A DNA stretch of 41,009 bases. It comes from Pseudomonadota bacterium. Its GTDB lineage: Bacteria; Pseudomonadota; Alphaproteobacteria; Rhizobiales; Xanthobacteraceae. The stretch covers positions 1 through 41,009 of the forward strand of contig JAFAGM010000082.1 of the NCBI GenBank assembly GCA_023422775.1. The letters are read 5' to 3'. Both the position numbers and the translations under genes were made by a program. Each line of letters starts with the position of its first letter. The stretch's first letter is position 1. The notes under the pieces are model-generated. The model had not been told where the DNA came from. It saw nothing but the letters and a program-made list of their open reading frames with translations, and ran no database searches. This document shows, one piece after another, positions 24,952 through 32,156 of the stretch.

Positions 24952-25938
24952 CTATTTGCTTGTTCTGGACGCCATGTCGGCGATTGCCTTCATCACGGCG
25001 TCGCGGACGCCGGGATCGTACAGCGTGTGGCCGGCGCCCTCGACAAAACGGATTTCAGCCTGCTGCCACACGGCGGCAAGCGCGTGCGAGGTCGCGGGCG
25101 GACACAGCAGGTCGTAGCGGCCCTGCACAATGATGCCCGGGATGTCCTTGAGCCTGCCGGCTTCGCGCAGCAACTGGTTCGGCGTCATGAAACAGTCGTT
25201 GGCAAAGTAATGCGCCTCCATGTAAGGCGTGGCCGGCGGGCTCCGCGAGGACGCAAGCGCCGCCTGATCGAGGCGCATGCGGTTCGGCACATGTTCGGAA
25301 AGAATACGCTCGGTTTCGCCCCAAGCCCGCGCCGCAGGAATATTCACGTCGGGGTCGGGATCGAGGATGCGTCGGAAATAGGCCTCGATCGGATGCGTGC
25401 GTTCGCTCTCGGGCAGCGCACTGATGAAGTCCTCGTAGAGGCCGGGATAGAACCGCGGCAGGGTTTTGAGAAAGCCGTTTTCGATTTCGGCCATCGTGCC
25501 GAGAAAAGTCGCGCGCAGCACGATGCCGGTGACGCGGTCCGGATGAGCCTGCGCGTAGGCCAGCGCCAGCGTCGCGCCCCAGGAGCCGCCGGCGACCATC
25601 CAGCGCTCGAAGCCGAATTTCGCGCGGATCGCTTCCATGTCGGCGATCAGATGCGGCAGCGTGTTGTCCTCGCGGCGCCCCCTGGGGCGGCTGCGGCCGG
25701 CGCCGCGCTGATCGAACAGCACGGCATGAAAGCGTTCGGGATCGAACAGCCGGCGGTGATCCGGCTGGCAGCCGCTGCCGGGCCCGCCATGCAGATAGAC
25801 GGCGGGGATGCCATCCGCGCGGCCGACGCTTTCGACATAGATATCATGGCCGTCGCCGACGGCGAACTGCTCCGACGTCAGCGGCGCAAAGGGATCGGCA
25901 CGTTTGGTGGATTTGCCGGCGTCGGCATCAGGCGCCAT
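24952..25938 (-). CDS. pip: Prolyl aminopeptidase-like alpha/beta hydrolase (proline iminopeptidase)
   Basis: A 328-residue alpha/beta hydrolase of the proline iminopeptidase group, which removes N-terminal proline from peptides. Visible motifs are the oxyanion-hole HGGPGSGCQPDHRRLFDP, RFHAVLFDQRGAGRSRP, and the nucleophile elbow GGSWGATLALAYAQAHP. The acid is in VQGRYDLLCPP and the His in FVEGAGHTLYD. I chose the ATG at 25938 because GGAGACGGAAGG sits just upstream; it overlaps the pqqE end by 11 bases, so the two are translationally linked. No PqqF/PqqG-type peptidase is in the window. This enzyme might help trim the crosslinked PqqA peptide, but that is inference; it may also be a passenger. 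Confidence 0.88.
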   Translation of the reverse strand: MAPDADAGKSTKRADPFAPLTSEQFAVGDGHDIYVESVGRADGIPAVYLHGGPGSGCQPDHRRLFDPERFHAVLFDQRGAGRSRPRGRREDNTLPHLIADMEAIRAKFGFERWMVAGGSWGATLALAYAQAHPDRVTGIVLRATFLGTMAEIENGFLKTLPRFYPGLYEDFISALPESERTHPIEAYFRRILDPDPDVNIPAARAWGETERILSEHVPNRMRLDQAALASSRSPPATPYMEAHYFANDCFMTPNQLLREAGRLKDIPGIIVQGRYDLLCPPATSHALAAVWQQAEIRFVEGAGHTLYDPGVRDAVMKAIADMASRTSK

Positions 25939-27136
25939 GCTCGCCTTCCGTCTCCAGCGTGCCGCCGGCGAAATTACGATAGAGGAAGCGGTCCTGGTGC
26001 GCGGCCGCCTCCAGTTCGGCCTGCTTGAAGATCTGCTCATGCATCGGCGACAGCGTGCAGGCCGGATCGGTATTGCCGGCATCGCCGGTCAGCGCAAAGG
26101 CCTGGCAGCGGCAGCCGCCGAAGTCGATTTCCCGGAATTCGCAGCTCTTGCACGGCTCCTTCATCCAGCCGGTGCCGCGATAGCGGTTGAAGGCCTCGGA
26201 GTTCTGCCAGATCCAGGCGATCGAATGGTTGGACCGCACGGACAGGAATTCGAGCCCGGTGATGCTCTCGGCGGCGTGGCAGGGCAGCACCTTGCCGGCG
26301 GGCGAGATGTTGAAGAACTGCCGGCCCCAGCCGCCCATGCACTTCTTCGGCCGCAGCGCGTAGTAATCCGGCACCACATAGTCGATGGCCAGAATGCCCT
26401 TCAGCCGCACGGCGGCTTCCTCGACGATGCGGCTGGTCTGCTCGATCTGTTCGATCGTCGGCATCAGCGCGGCGCGATTCTTCAATGCCCAGCCGTAATA
26501 CTGGACGTTGGCGACTTCGAGCCGGTCGGCGTCGAGATCGACCGCCATCTGAATGATGTCGGCGAGCTGGTGCAGGTTCTGGCGGTGCATCACGGCGTTG
26601 ACCGTCAGCGGCAGGTCGAGCTCGCGCGTCCATCTCGCGGCTTCGATCTTCTTCCCGTGCGCGTTCTTCAAGCCGGCGACGCGGTCGGCCACATCAGGCT
26701 CGTTGCCCTGGAAACTGATCTGCACGTGGCAGAGCCCGGCATCGGCGAGCGCGGAAAGTTTCTCCCTGGTCAGCAGCACCGCCGACGTGATGAGGTTGCT
26801 GTACAGCCCCACATCAGTTGCGTGCTGCACCAGTTCGACGAGGTCCTTGCGCGCGGTGGGCTCGCCGCCGGAGAAATGGATCTGCAGCACGCCGATCTCG
26901 GCGAGCTCCGTGAGTACCTTCTTCCATTCCGCGGTCGTAAGCTCGCTGCCGCCCCGATCCAATTCGATCGGATTGGAGCAATAGGGGCATTGCAGCGGGC
27001 AGCGATGCGTCAGTTCGGCCAGCACCGCGAGCGGAATGCCGAACGTCTCCGCCGTCGACCGCTGCGTTTCCAGAACGGCAAGCCCGTCGCTGGGCGCCGT
27101 GGCGGCCATCTTGTTCTCGGCGAGGAGGTCGCTCAT
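25928..27136 (-). CDS. pqqE: PqqA peptide cyclase (radical SAM)
   Basis: PqqE forms the carbon-carbon bond between the Glu and Tyr side chains of the PqqA precursor, using S-adenosylmethionine and a [4Fe-4S] cluster. The 402-residue protein has the radical SAM motif CPLQCPYC at residues 46-53, the SAM-binding HFSGGEPTARKDL, and a C-terminal SPASM-type cysteine region (CMGGWGRQFFNISPAGKVLPCHAAE, CKSCEFREIDFGGCRC, DPAC). The ATG at 27136 overlaps the pqqD stop by 4 bases. It works with PqqD, which presents the peptide. Confidence 0.97.
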   Translation of the reverse strand: MSDLLAENKMAATAPSDGLAVLETQRSTAETFGIPLAVLAELTHRCPLQCPYCSNPIELDRGGSELTTAEWKKVLTELAEIGVLQIHFSGGEPTARKDLVELVQHATDVGLYSNLITSAVLLTREKLSALADAGLCHVQISFQGNEPDVADRVAGLKNAHGKKIEAARWTRELDLPLTVNAVMHRQNLHQLADIIQMAVDLDADRLEVANVQYYGWALKNRAALMPTIEQIEQTSRIVEEAAVRLKGILAIDYVVPDYYALRPKKCMGGWGRQFFNISPAGKVLPCHAAESITGLEFLSVRSNHSIAWIWQNSEAFNRYRGTGWMKEPCKSCEFREIDFGGCRCQAFALTGDAGNTDPACTLSPMHEQIFKQAELEAAAHQDRFLYRNFAGGTLETEGEHGA

Positions 27137-27444
27137 GGCGTCTTCTCCCGCGCTTCGGTCAGAAACCCCTTGTCGGCGAGATCCTGCAGCATGGCGACGA
27201 CGTCGGTCGCAATCGCTTCACGGGGGGCTGCGTATTTGACCGCGAGCTGATCGACCATCTCCGAAACGCTGCGGACGCCGTCGCAGAGCTGCAGCACCTC
27301 GACCGCGATCTCGTCGGGCGCCAGCACGCGCTCCGGCGCGAGGATCACCCAGACCTGCCGCGTCTCATCGAATTTCAGCTTGGCGTGCCGCGGCAATTTC
27401 GGCCGGCTCGCCTCGCTGACACTGATGTTGCGGCTCGCAGCCAT
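27133..27444 (-). CDS. pqqD: PQQ biosynthesis peptide chaperone
   Basis: PqqD binds the PqqA precursor and delivers it to PqqE. The 103-residue protein has the RiPP-recognition winged-helix pattern: KLPRHAKLKFDETRQVWVILAPERVLAPDEIAVEVLQLCDG, then VSEMVDQLAVKYAAPREAIATDVVAMLQDLADKGFL. The N-terminal ~15 residues are a slightly longer tail than in many PqqD proteins. It lies 32 bases after pqqC and overlaps pqqE by 4. No ribosome site stands out in front of the ATG at 27444. Confidence 0.96.
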   Translation of the reverse strand: MAASRNISVSEASRPKLPRHAKLKFDETRQVWVILAPERVLAPDEIAVEVLQLCDGVRSVSEMVDQLAVKYAAPREAIATDVVAMLQDLADKGFLTEAREKTP

Positions 27445-27476
27445 CGATCGCTAGTCCCGTCCGTTGGTTTCGGCTT

Positions 27477-28256
27477 TTAGTTTTCCTTGGGCACGAACGC
27501 GCCGGGCGGAATATGGCCCTCGACATAGGCATGATACAGCGCGTCGAGCTGAACCCATAGCACATTGGTCTTGAAGATCAGCGCGTTGCAGACGGCCTCG
27601 CGCTCGGCCGGCGTCTTTGCATGCATCTTGACGTAGTCCAGCGCGAAATTGGCGTCGCGCGGGGCCTGTGTCAGCCGGCGGCTGAAATAGCTCATGATGT
27701 CGGGGTTGACGAAATCATAGTGCTGCAGCATCCCCGAGATGCGTTCCTCGTGCAGGTTCGGTGCGAACAGTTCGGTGAGCGAGGAGGCGATCGCCTCCAA
27801 CGGCGTCTTGTCGCGGCAGAAATGCACATAGGCCTCCACCGCAAATCGCGTTGCGGGGAGGATACCTTCCGTCGATTCCACATAGGCGCTGTCGAGCCCT
27901 AGTCCTTCTGTCAGCTTGAGCCAGCGCTCGATGCCGCCTTCTGAGTTGATATCGCCGTCGTGATCCTCGATCCGGTGCCGCCATTCGATGCGGGTGGGGC
28001 GGTCGCGGAACCGCGAGATCACCATCGCGTCCTTGAGCGGGATCGTGCTCTGGTAATAATAGCGGTTCAGCGCCCACGCCTGCACCTGGCCCTTGTTGAG
28101 CTTGCCGCCGTGCAGCAACCGGTGAAACGGATGCAGATTGTGATAACGCGTCGCGCCGATGTGGCGCAGCGTGGCTTCCAGTTCCTCGGCGCTGTCGAGC
28201 GTGATGCCCTTGCCGATCGATAGTGCGGTCATTCCAGTCATGGCAGCGACGTTCAC
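27477..28256 (-). CDS. pqqC: Pyrroloquinoline-quinone synthase
   Basis: PqqC carries out the last step of PQQ formation, a cofactor-free eight-electron oxidation and ring closure. The protein is 259 residues from the GTG at 28256. Typical sequence: YHNLHPFHRLLHGGKLNKGQVQAWALNRYYYQSTIPLKDAMVISR, EWRHRIEDHDGD, EAYVHFCRD, and APNLHEERISGMLQHYDFV. I prefer the GTG at 28256 because it overlaps the pqqB stop (GTGA) and has GGAG eight bases upstream; an ATG at 28241 is possible. Confidence 0.96.
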   Translation of the reverse strand: MNVAAMTGMTALSIGKGITLDSAEELEATLRHIGATRYHNLHPFHRLLHGGKLNKGQVQAWALNRYYYQSTIPLKDAMVISRFRDRPTRIEWRHRIEDHDGDINSEGGIERWLKLTEGLGLDSAYVESTEGILPATRFAVEAYVHFCRDKTPLEAIASSLTELFAPNLHEERISGMLQHYDFVNPDIMSYFSRRLTQAPRDANFALDYVKMHAKTPAEREAVCNALIFKTNVLWVQLDALYHAYVEGHIPPGAFVPKEN

Positions 28257-29182
28257 AGCGTGATCTCCGTTCCGTCGGCGGGGATTTGCCAGCCCGCCTG
28301 TTCGGCGATCCTGCGCTCGTTGGAGCCGCGCAGCAGCGCCGGGTTGGAGTTGTTGATATGCAAGAACATCTTCCGGCCGATGTCGAGGCCGGCAAGGCTC
28401 TCGATCGCCCCGTGATCGCCCGACATCGAAATATGGCCCATGCTCTGTCCCGTCTTGGCGCCGAGCCCGGCTGCGATCAATTCGTCGTCGCGCCAGACCG
28501 TGCCGTCGAAAAACACCAGTGCGGCGCCCTTGAGTCGTGACTTCAGGTCGTCCGTCACGCGCGCGCAGGCGGCGAGGAAATAGAAATGCTTGCCGCTCGA
28601 CCTGTCCAGAATCCGCAAGCCCAACGTATCGCCCGCGCCGTCGCCGCGGGCCGGATGCGCCTTGCCTTCGAGATACCATGCGCCCTTGCCGGGAACTGCG
28701 ATGGGGAGAACCTCGATGCCGGACGGCGATCCGTCAGGCAGGGTGGGCTCGAACGCCTTGTCCACCGCGATCGGCTGGCGCTTCACATTCCTTTCGTTCA
28801 GCACGTTAAAGATGCTGTTGGATTCGAGAATCGCAAGAACGCGCTGATGCGCATAGAGCGTAAACGGCGAGCCTTCGCGCATCGACAATAGGCCGGCGAC
28901 GGCGTCGATCTCGCCATTGGTCAGGATCACGCCCGCGATGGGGCTATGCCTGAGCTGACCCGCGGCGGGATGAAGCTGCGGCGTCGCGATCAATTGCTGG
29001 CGCAGGTCGGGCGAGGCGTTGACGAGAAACCAGTGCTCACCGTCGGCGCTGAACGCGATCGAGGCCTGGGTGCTTTGCAGTTCGGGCTGATCGCTTCGCG
29101 CTGTCCGGCACACCGGACATCCACAGTTCCACTGGGGAACGCCGCCACCCGCCGCGGCGCCCAGGACGACGACGCGAAGCAT
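28253..29182 (-). CDS. pqqB: PQQ biosynthesis protein PqqB (metallo-beta-lactamase fold)
   Basis: PqqB has a metallo-beta-lactamase fold and is thought to hydroxylate the Tyr-derived part of the PqqA crosslinked intermediate. The 309-residue length is normal. The start MLRVVVLGAAAGGGVPQWNCGCPVC includes the family's Cys-x-Cys-x2-Cys zinc site. GVILTNGEIDAVAGLL corresponds to the modified metal-ligand region and MFLHINNSNPAL to the conserved C-terminal motif. It starts 133 bases after the pqqA stop and overlaps pqqC by 4. Confidence 0.97.
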   Translation of the reverse strand: MLRVVVLGAAAGGGVPQWNCGCPVCRTARSDQPELQSTQASIAFSADGEHWFLVNASPDLRQQLIATPQLHPAAGQLRHSPIAGVILTNGEIDAVAGLLSMREGSPFTLYAHQRVLAILESNSIFNVLNERNVKRQPIAVDKAFEPTLPDGSPSGIEVLPIAVPGKGAWYLEGKAHPARGDGAGDTLGLRILDRSSGKHFYFLAACARVTDDLKSRLKGAALVFFDGTVWRDDELIAAGLGAKTGQSMGHISMSGDHGAIESLAGLDIGRKMFLHINNSNPALLRGSNERRIAEQAGWQIPADGTEITL

Positions 29183-29315
29183 GATCCGTCCCCTGGAGAT
29201 TCAAATCTGTACGCAGAACGACGCAAGGCGAACCTCCGCGCAAACACAGCCCCGCTTGCGGGAGCGTGTCAGGCCCGAGGTCCACCTGCGCGATGTGAGA
29301 TAAGGACGCTGCCGC

Positions 29316-29396
29316 TTACTTGCGGGTAGCGCACATATACATATTGATTTCCATGCCGACCGGCACTTCGACGATCTTGGGTGCTTTCCAGGCCAT
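29316..29396 (-). CDS. pqqA: PQQ precursor peptide PqqA
   Basis: A 26-residue peptide too short for ordinary gene calling. It begins MAWKAPKIVEVPVG and ends MYMCATRK. Glu16 and Tyr20, spaced E-x3-Y as required, are the residues joined by PqqE to form PQQ; the rest is removed by peptidases. The ATG at 29396 is preceded by AGGGAGAG at a good distance. It is the first gene of the operon, 133 bases ahead of pqqB. Such a gap often lets pqqA be made in excess over the enzymes. Confidence 0.95.
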   Translation of the reverse strand: MAWKAPKIVEVPVGMEINMYMCATRK

Positions 29397-29703
29397 TTGG
29401 CTCTCCCTTGATACCGGACGGTATCCCGCCCATCGCCACTAAGGTACTTCGGATAGAAAAGTTCGCCAGTTAAATCTTTTGCCTTGAACACCGTGTGTTT
29501 ATGCTGCATCGCGAAATCGGTTTCACTGACTTGTGCGAGCACGCGCGGTCAAAACAACGTGGGATCAAGCGTTTCGCTGTTGTTCGCAGCGGGTCGAATG
29601 GTGATTCTAGATCTTATGGAGCACTACCGGCTCCAGCAGGAACGTGTGAAAATTCAACAGGCCCCCCGCTTGCGGGCCTCCAGCCGAGGTCAGGTTTCCG
29701 CCG
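29397..29703. other. Divergent intergenic region between pqqA and the DUF6894 gene
   Basis: These 307 bases hold the pqq promoter on one side and that of the DUF6894 gene on the other. Apart from the palindrome at 29410-29425, I see only an imperfect GC hairpin near 29659-29679. No additional gene is supported; open frames across it lack coding character. Confidence 0.45.
29410..29425. promoter_or_regulatory. Perfect 16-bp palindrome upstream of pqqA
   Basis: GATACCG-GA-CGGTATC has 7-bp arms and a 2-base spacer. It ends 13 bases before the pqqA start codon, right beside the ribosome site. It may be a repressor operator or a small RNA hairpin controlling translation; no named consensus was recognised. 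Confidence 0.5.
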
Positions 29704-29961
29704 ATGCCGCGATATTTCTTCAACACCCGTATCGGCGATGAGCTGATTTCCGATCCCGATGGCGAAGTGCTCAGGGATCCCGATCGCGCCTGGGAGATGG
29801 CGCGCGCCATGATTCGGGAACTGCTGAAGACCGATGGCGCCGACGGCGCGCTCCTGAATGCGACCATCGAGGTGACCGACGACGACGGCGAGATCGTGCT
29901 TGAGTTTCCGTTCGCGGAAGCGATCCTCGACGCGCCCGGCGGGCCCATCACGCGACACTGA
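29704..29961 (+). CDS. DUF6894 family small protein
   Basis: An 85-residue acidic soluble protein starting MPRYFFNTRIGDELISDPDGE. The MPRYFF opening followed by an acidic DxxGE patch and an alpha-helix (RAWEMARAMIRELLKTD) is the DUF6894 pattern, common in multiple copies in Bradyrhizobium and relatives. The C-terminal part (ATIEVTDDDGEIVLEFPFAEAI) is a beta-hairpin. The function of the family is unknown. It stands alone between the divergent pqq operon and the sorbosone dehydrogenase gene, 158 bases upstream of the latter. Confidence 0.82.
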   Translation: MPRYFFNTRIGDELISDPDGEVLRDPDRAWEMARAMIRELLKTDGADGALLNATIEVTDDDGEIVLEFPFAEAILDAPGGPITRH

Positions 29962-30119
29962 CGAAAGCCCCCGCTCTTTCCCGCTCTGCAACTTCGGGTG
30001 ATCTGTTTGCGATTGCGCATCCGGAGACAAATGTCGGAGAGTGCGGCACCGGAAAGCCGGCGCGCCGGCTTCATGTTGGGGGGGCGCGCAGAGATCGGCT
30101 TCCGCGAGGGAGAAAGCCC

Positions 30120-31403
30120 ATGACAAGTCGTTCGTCGGCGCCGTGCAGCATGTTGCTGGCCGGTGCATTCCTCAGCGCGTTCACATTGGCCGCCGTTGCC
30201 CAGCAGCCCGCCGCGCCGCCGGCCGCAGGCGCGGCTGCCCCGGCAGCGCCCGCGCTTCCGCCGGGATCTCCGCTGATCGGACGCCCCGCCGGCAACGAGG
30301 CCGCCGCCAGGCTCGCCCCGATCGCACCGCCGCCGATTCCGGCCGCACCGGATAAGTTGCCCACGGCGAAGCTGAAGGTTCCGGCCGGATTCAACATCGA
30401 GGTCTATGCAGCCGGCATGGGGAATGCACGCTCGCTCGCGCTCGGCGACAAGGGCACGGTGTTCGTCGGCAGCCGTCTCGTCGACAAGGTCTATGCGATC
30501 GTCAACAGGGACGGCAAGCGGGAGGTCAAGGTTCTCGCGTCCGGTCTCTACCGGCCGAACGGCCTGGCGTTCAAGGACGGCACGCTCTACATCGCCGAAC
30601 TGTCCAAGGTCTCGAAGATCGAGAAGGTCGAGGACAATCTGGACAGCCCGCCGAAGCCTGCCGTGATCTTCGACAAGCTGCCGAAGGACGAAGCCCATGG
30701 CTGGAAGTTCATCGGCATCGGTCCCGACAACAAGCTTTACGTCCCGGTCGGCCAGCCCGGCAACAACGTGCTGAACGACGACGAGCACGGCCTGATCCGC
30801 CGCATGAATCTCGACGGCTCGGGGGCCGAGGTGATCGCGCGAGGTGTCCGCAACACGGTCGGCTTCGACTGGCATCCCGTGACCAAACAGCTCTACTTCA
30901 CCGACAACGGCCGCGACTGGATGTCGGAAGACGTGCCGGAGGACGAGCTCAATCGCATCACCAGGGTCGGCGAACATTTCGGCGCGCCGTTCTGCCTGCA
31001 GGGCAACATCGTCGATCCCGAGTTCGGCTGGGGCAAGTCCTGCAGCGAATTCACTGCGCCCGTAGGCCTCTTGGGGCCGCATTCCGCTGCGCTCGGCATG
31101 CGCTTCTACACCGGCAGCATGTTCCCGAAGGCCTACAGAAACGTGGCCATTATCGCGCGGCACGGTTCGTGGAACCGGTCGAAGAAGGTCGGCGGCGACC
31201 TCGTCATCGCCAAGCTGAGCAAGGACGGCACGATGAAGTCGCTGGAGCCGTTCCTCACCGGCTTCGTGGAGGACAACAAGTATATCGGCCGCCCGGTCGA
31301 TGTGCTGCAGCTCAAGGACGGCTCGCTGCTGGTTTCCGACGACTGGAACGGCGCCGTCTACCGCATTACCTACGGCAAGCCGAAGGTGGCGGGGAAGCAG
31401 TAG
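30120..31403 (+). CDS. Exported PQQ-dependent sugar (sorbosone-type) dehydrogenase
   Basis: A 427-residue periplasmic quinoprotein of the L-sorbosone/soluble glucose dehydrogenase-like beta-propeller group. The signal peptide runs to AAVA before QQPAAPPAAG, followed by a Pro/Ala-rich linker (~residues 30-85). The propeller then begins at LKVPAGFNIEVYAAGMGNARSLALGD. Family motifs: SGLYRPNGLAFKDGTLYIAE, GRDWMSEDVPEDELNRI, GEHFGAPFCLQG, IIARHGSWNRSKKVGGDLV and VLQLKDGSLLVSDDWNGAVYRI. The ATG at 30120 has GAGGGAG upstream. The substrate is not known. It lies next to the PQQ genes and a di-haem cytochrome c that could accept its electrons. Confidence 0.88.
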   Translation: MTSRSSAPCSMLLAGAFLSAFTLAAVAQQPAAPPAAGAAAPAAPALPPGSPLIGRPAGNEAAARLAPIAPPPIPAAPDKLPTAKLKVPAGFNIEVYAAGMGNARSLALGDKGTVFVGSRLVDKVYAIVNRDGKREVKVLASGLYRPNGLAFKDGTLYIAELSKVSKIEKVEDNLDSPPKPAVIFDKLPKDEAHGWKFIGIGPDNKLYVPVGQPGNNVLNDDEHGLIRRMNLDGSGAEVIARGVRNTVGFDWHPVTKQLYFTDNGRDWMSEDVPEDELNRITRVGEHFGAPFCLQGNIVDPEFGWGKSCSEFTAPVGLLGPHSAALGMRFYTGSMFPKAYRNVAIIARHGSWNRSKKVGGDLVIAKLSKDGTMKSLEPFLTGFVEDNKYIGRPVDVLQLKDGSLLVSDDWNGAVYRITYGKPKVAGKQ

Positions 31404-31412
31404 CCTCAGGTT

Positions 31413-31498
31413 CCGTCATTGCGAGCGAAGCGAAGCAATCCATGCCTCAGCGCAGGGATAGATGGATTGCTTCGTCGCTTCGCTTCTCGCAATGACGG
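31413..31498. repeat. Long imperfect hairpin repeat between the dehydrogenase and cytochrome genes
   Basis: Left arm 31413-31442 (CCGTCATTGCGAG...) and right arm 31463-31498 (...CTCGCAATGACGG) enclose a 20-base loop. The outer 13 bp pair perfectly; the inner AAGCAATCCA / TGGATTGCTT pair also, with a 6-base bulge on the right arm. The GAAGC-rich sequence is a widespread intergenic repeat type in alphaproteobacteria. It may end or process the dehydrogenase transcript. Confidence 0.9.
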
Positions 31499-31517
31499 CG
31501 GTGTCGGGAATTGAGTA

Positions 31518-32084
31518 ATGCGTGCAACAATAACCGCGCTGGCGCTTGCCTTTATCGCAACGTCTGCGTCGGCCGAGACCATCGCCGAGCGCGCCGCGCC
31601 ATGCCTCGCCTGTCACGGCGAGAACGGCCAGTCCCAGATCGAGAACACCCCCTCGCTCGGCGGCCAGCAGGCGCCGTACACGCTGATCCAGCTCTTCATG
31701 TTTCGCGAGAAGCTGCGCAGCTTCGAGCCGATGAACGAGATGGCGAAAGCTTTGACCGACGACGACCTTCGCGCATTCTCTGAATTCATCGCCACGCTGC
31801 CGAAGCCGGCCCCGCCGGCCGACGCCGGCGAGCCGGCGCGGTTGCAGCGGGGCCTGGCGCTGGTGCAGCAGCACCGCTGCGATAGCTGCCACAATCTCGA
31901 TCTTTCCGGCAAGGAGAACGTCCCGCGCATCGCCAACCAGCGCGAAGACTACCTCGCCAAGACCCTCGCCGAGTACAAGGACAACAGCCGCCACGGCTAC
32001 GACGGCAGCATGGCCGACGTGATGGGCCCGATTGCGCCAGAGCAGATCGCCGATCTCGCTCATTTCATTGCCCGTGTACGCTAA
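31518..32084 (+). CDS. Exported di-haem cytochrome c (c4-like)
   Basis: A 188-residue periplasmic cytochrome. The signal peptide MRATITALALAFIATSASA is cleaved before ETIAE. The first haem-binding site is CLACH at about residues 29-33; the second is CDSCH at about 120-124. Likely axial Met residues follow each (FEPMNEMAKAL, GSMADVMGPI). The two similar halves fit a cytochrome c4-type or short di-haem protein. It follows the PQQ-type dehydrogenase in the same direction, separated by a hairpin repeat, so it may be its electron acceptor; that link is inferred from position. Confidence 0.9.
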   Translation: MRATITALALAFIATSASAETIAERAAPCLACHGENGQSQIENTPSLGGQQAPYTLIQLFMFREKLRSFEPMNEMAKALTDDDLRAFSEFIATLPKPAPPADAGEPARLQRGLALVQQHRCDSCHNLDLSGKENVPRIANQREDYLAKTLAEYKDNSRHGYDGSMADVMGPIAPEQIADLAHFIARVR

Positions 32085-32156
32085 ATCCCGGCGGCGGACC
32101 CGCTGGCAATGCCCTGCGCCCGGCGCTAAAAGGGCTCCAATCGAACGGAGTTTTGC

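Noticed and set aside
29659..29679. GC hairpin as a terminator before the DUF6894 gene
   Set aside because: The stem is imperfect (extra cytosines on one arm) and no U-run follows on either strand.
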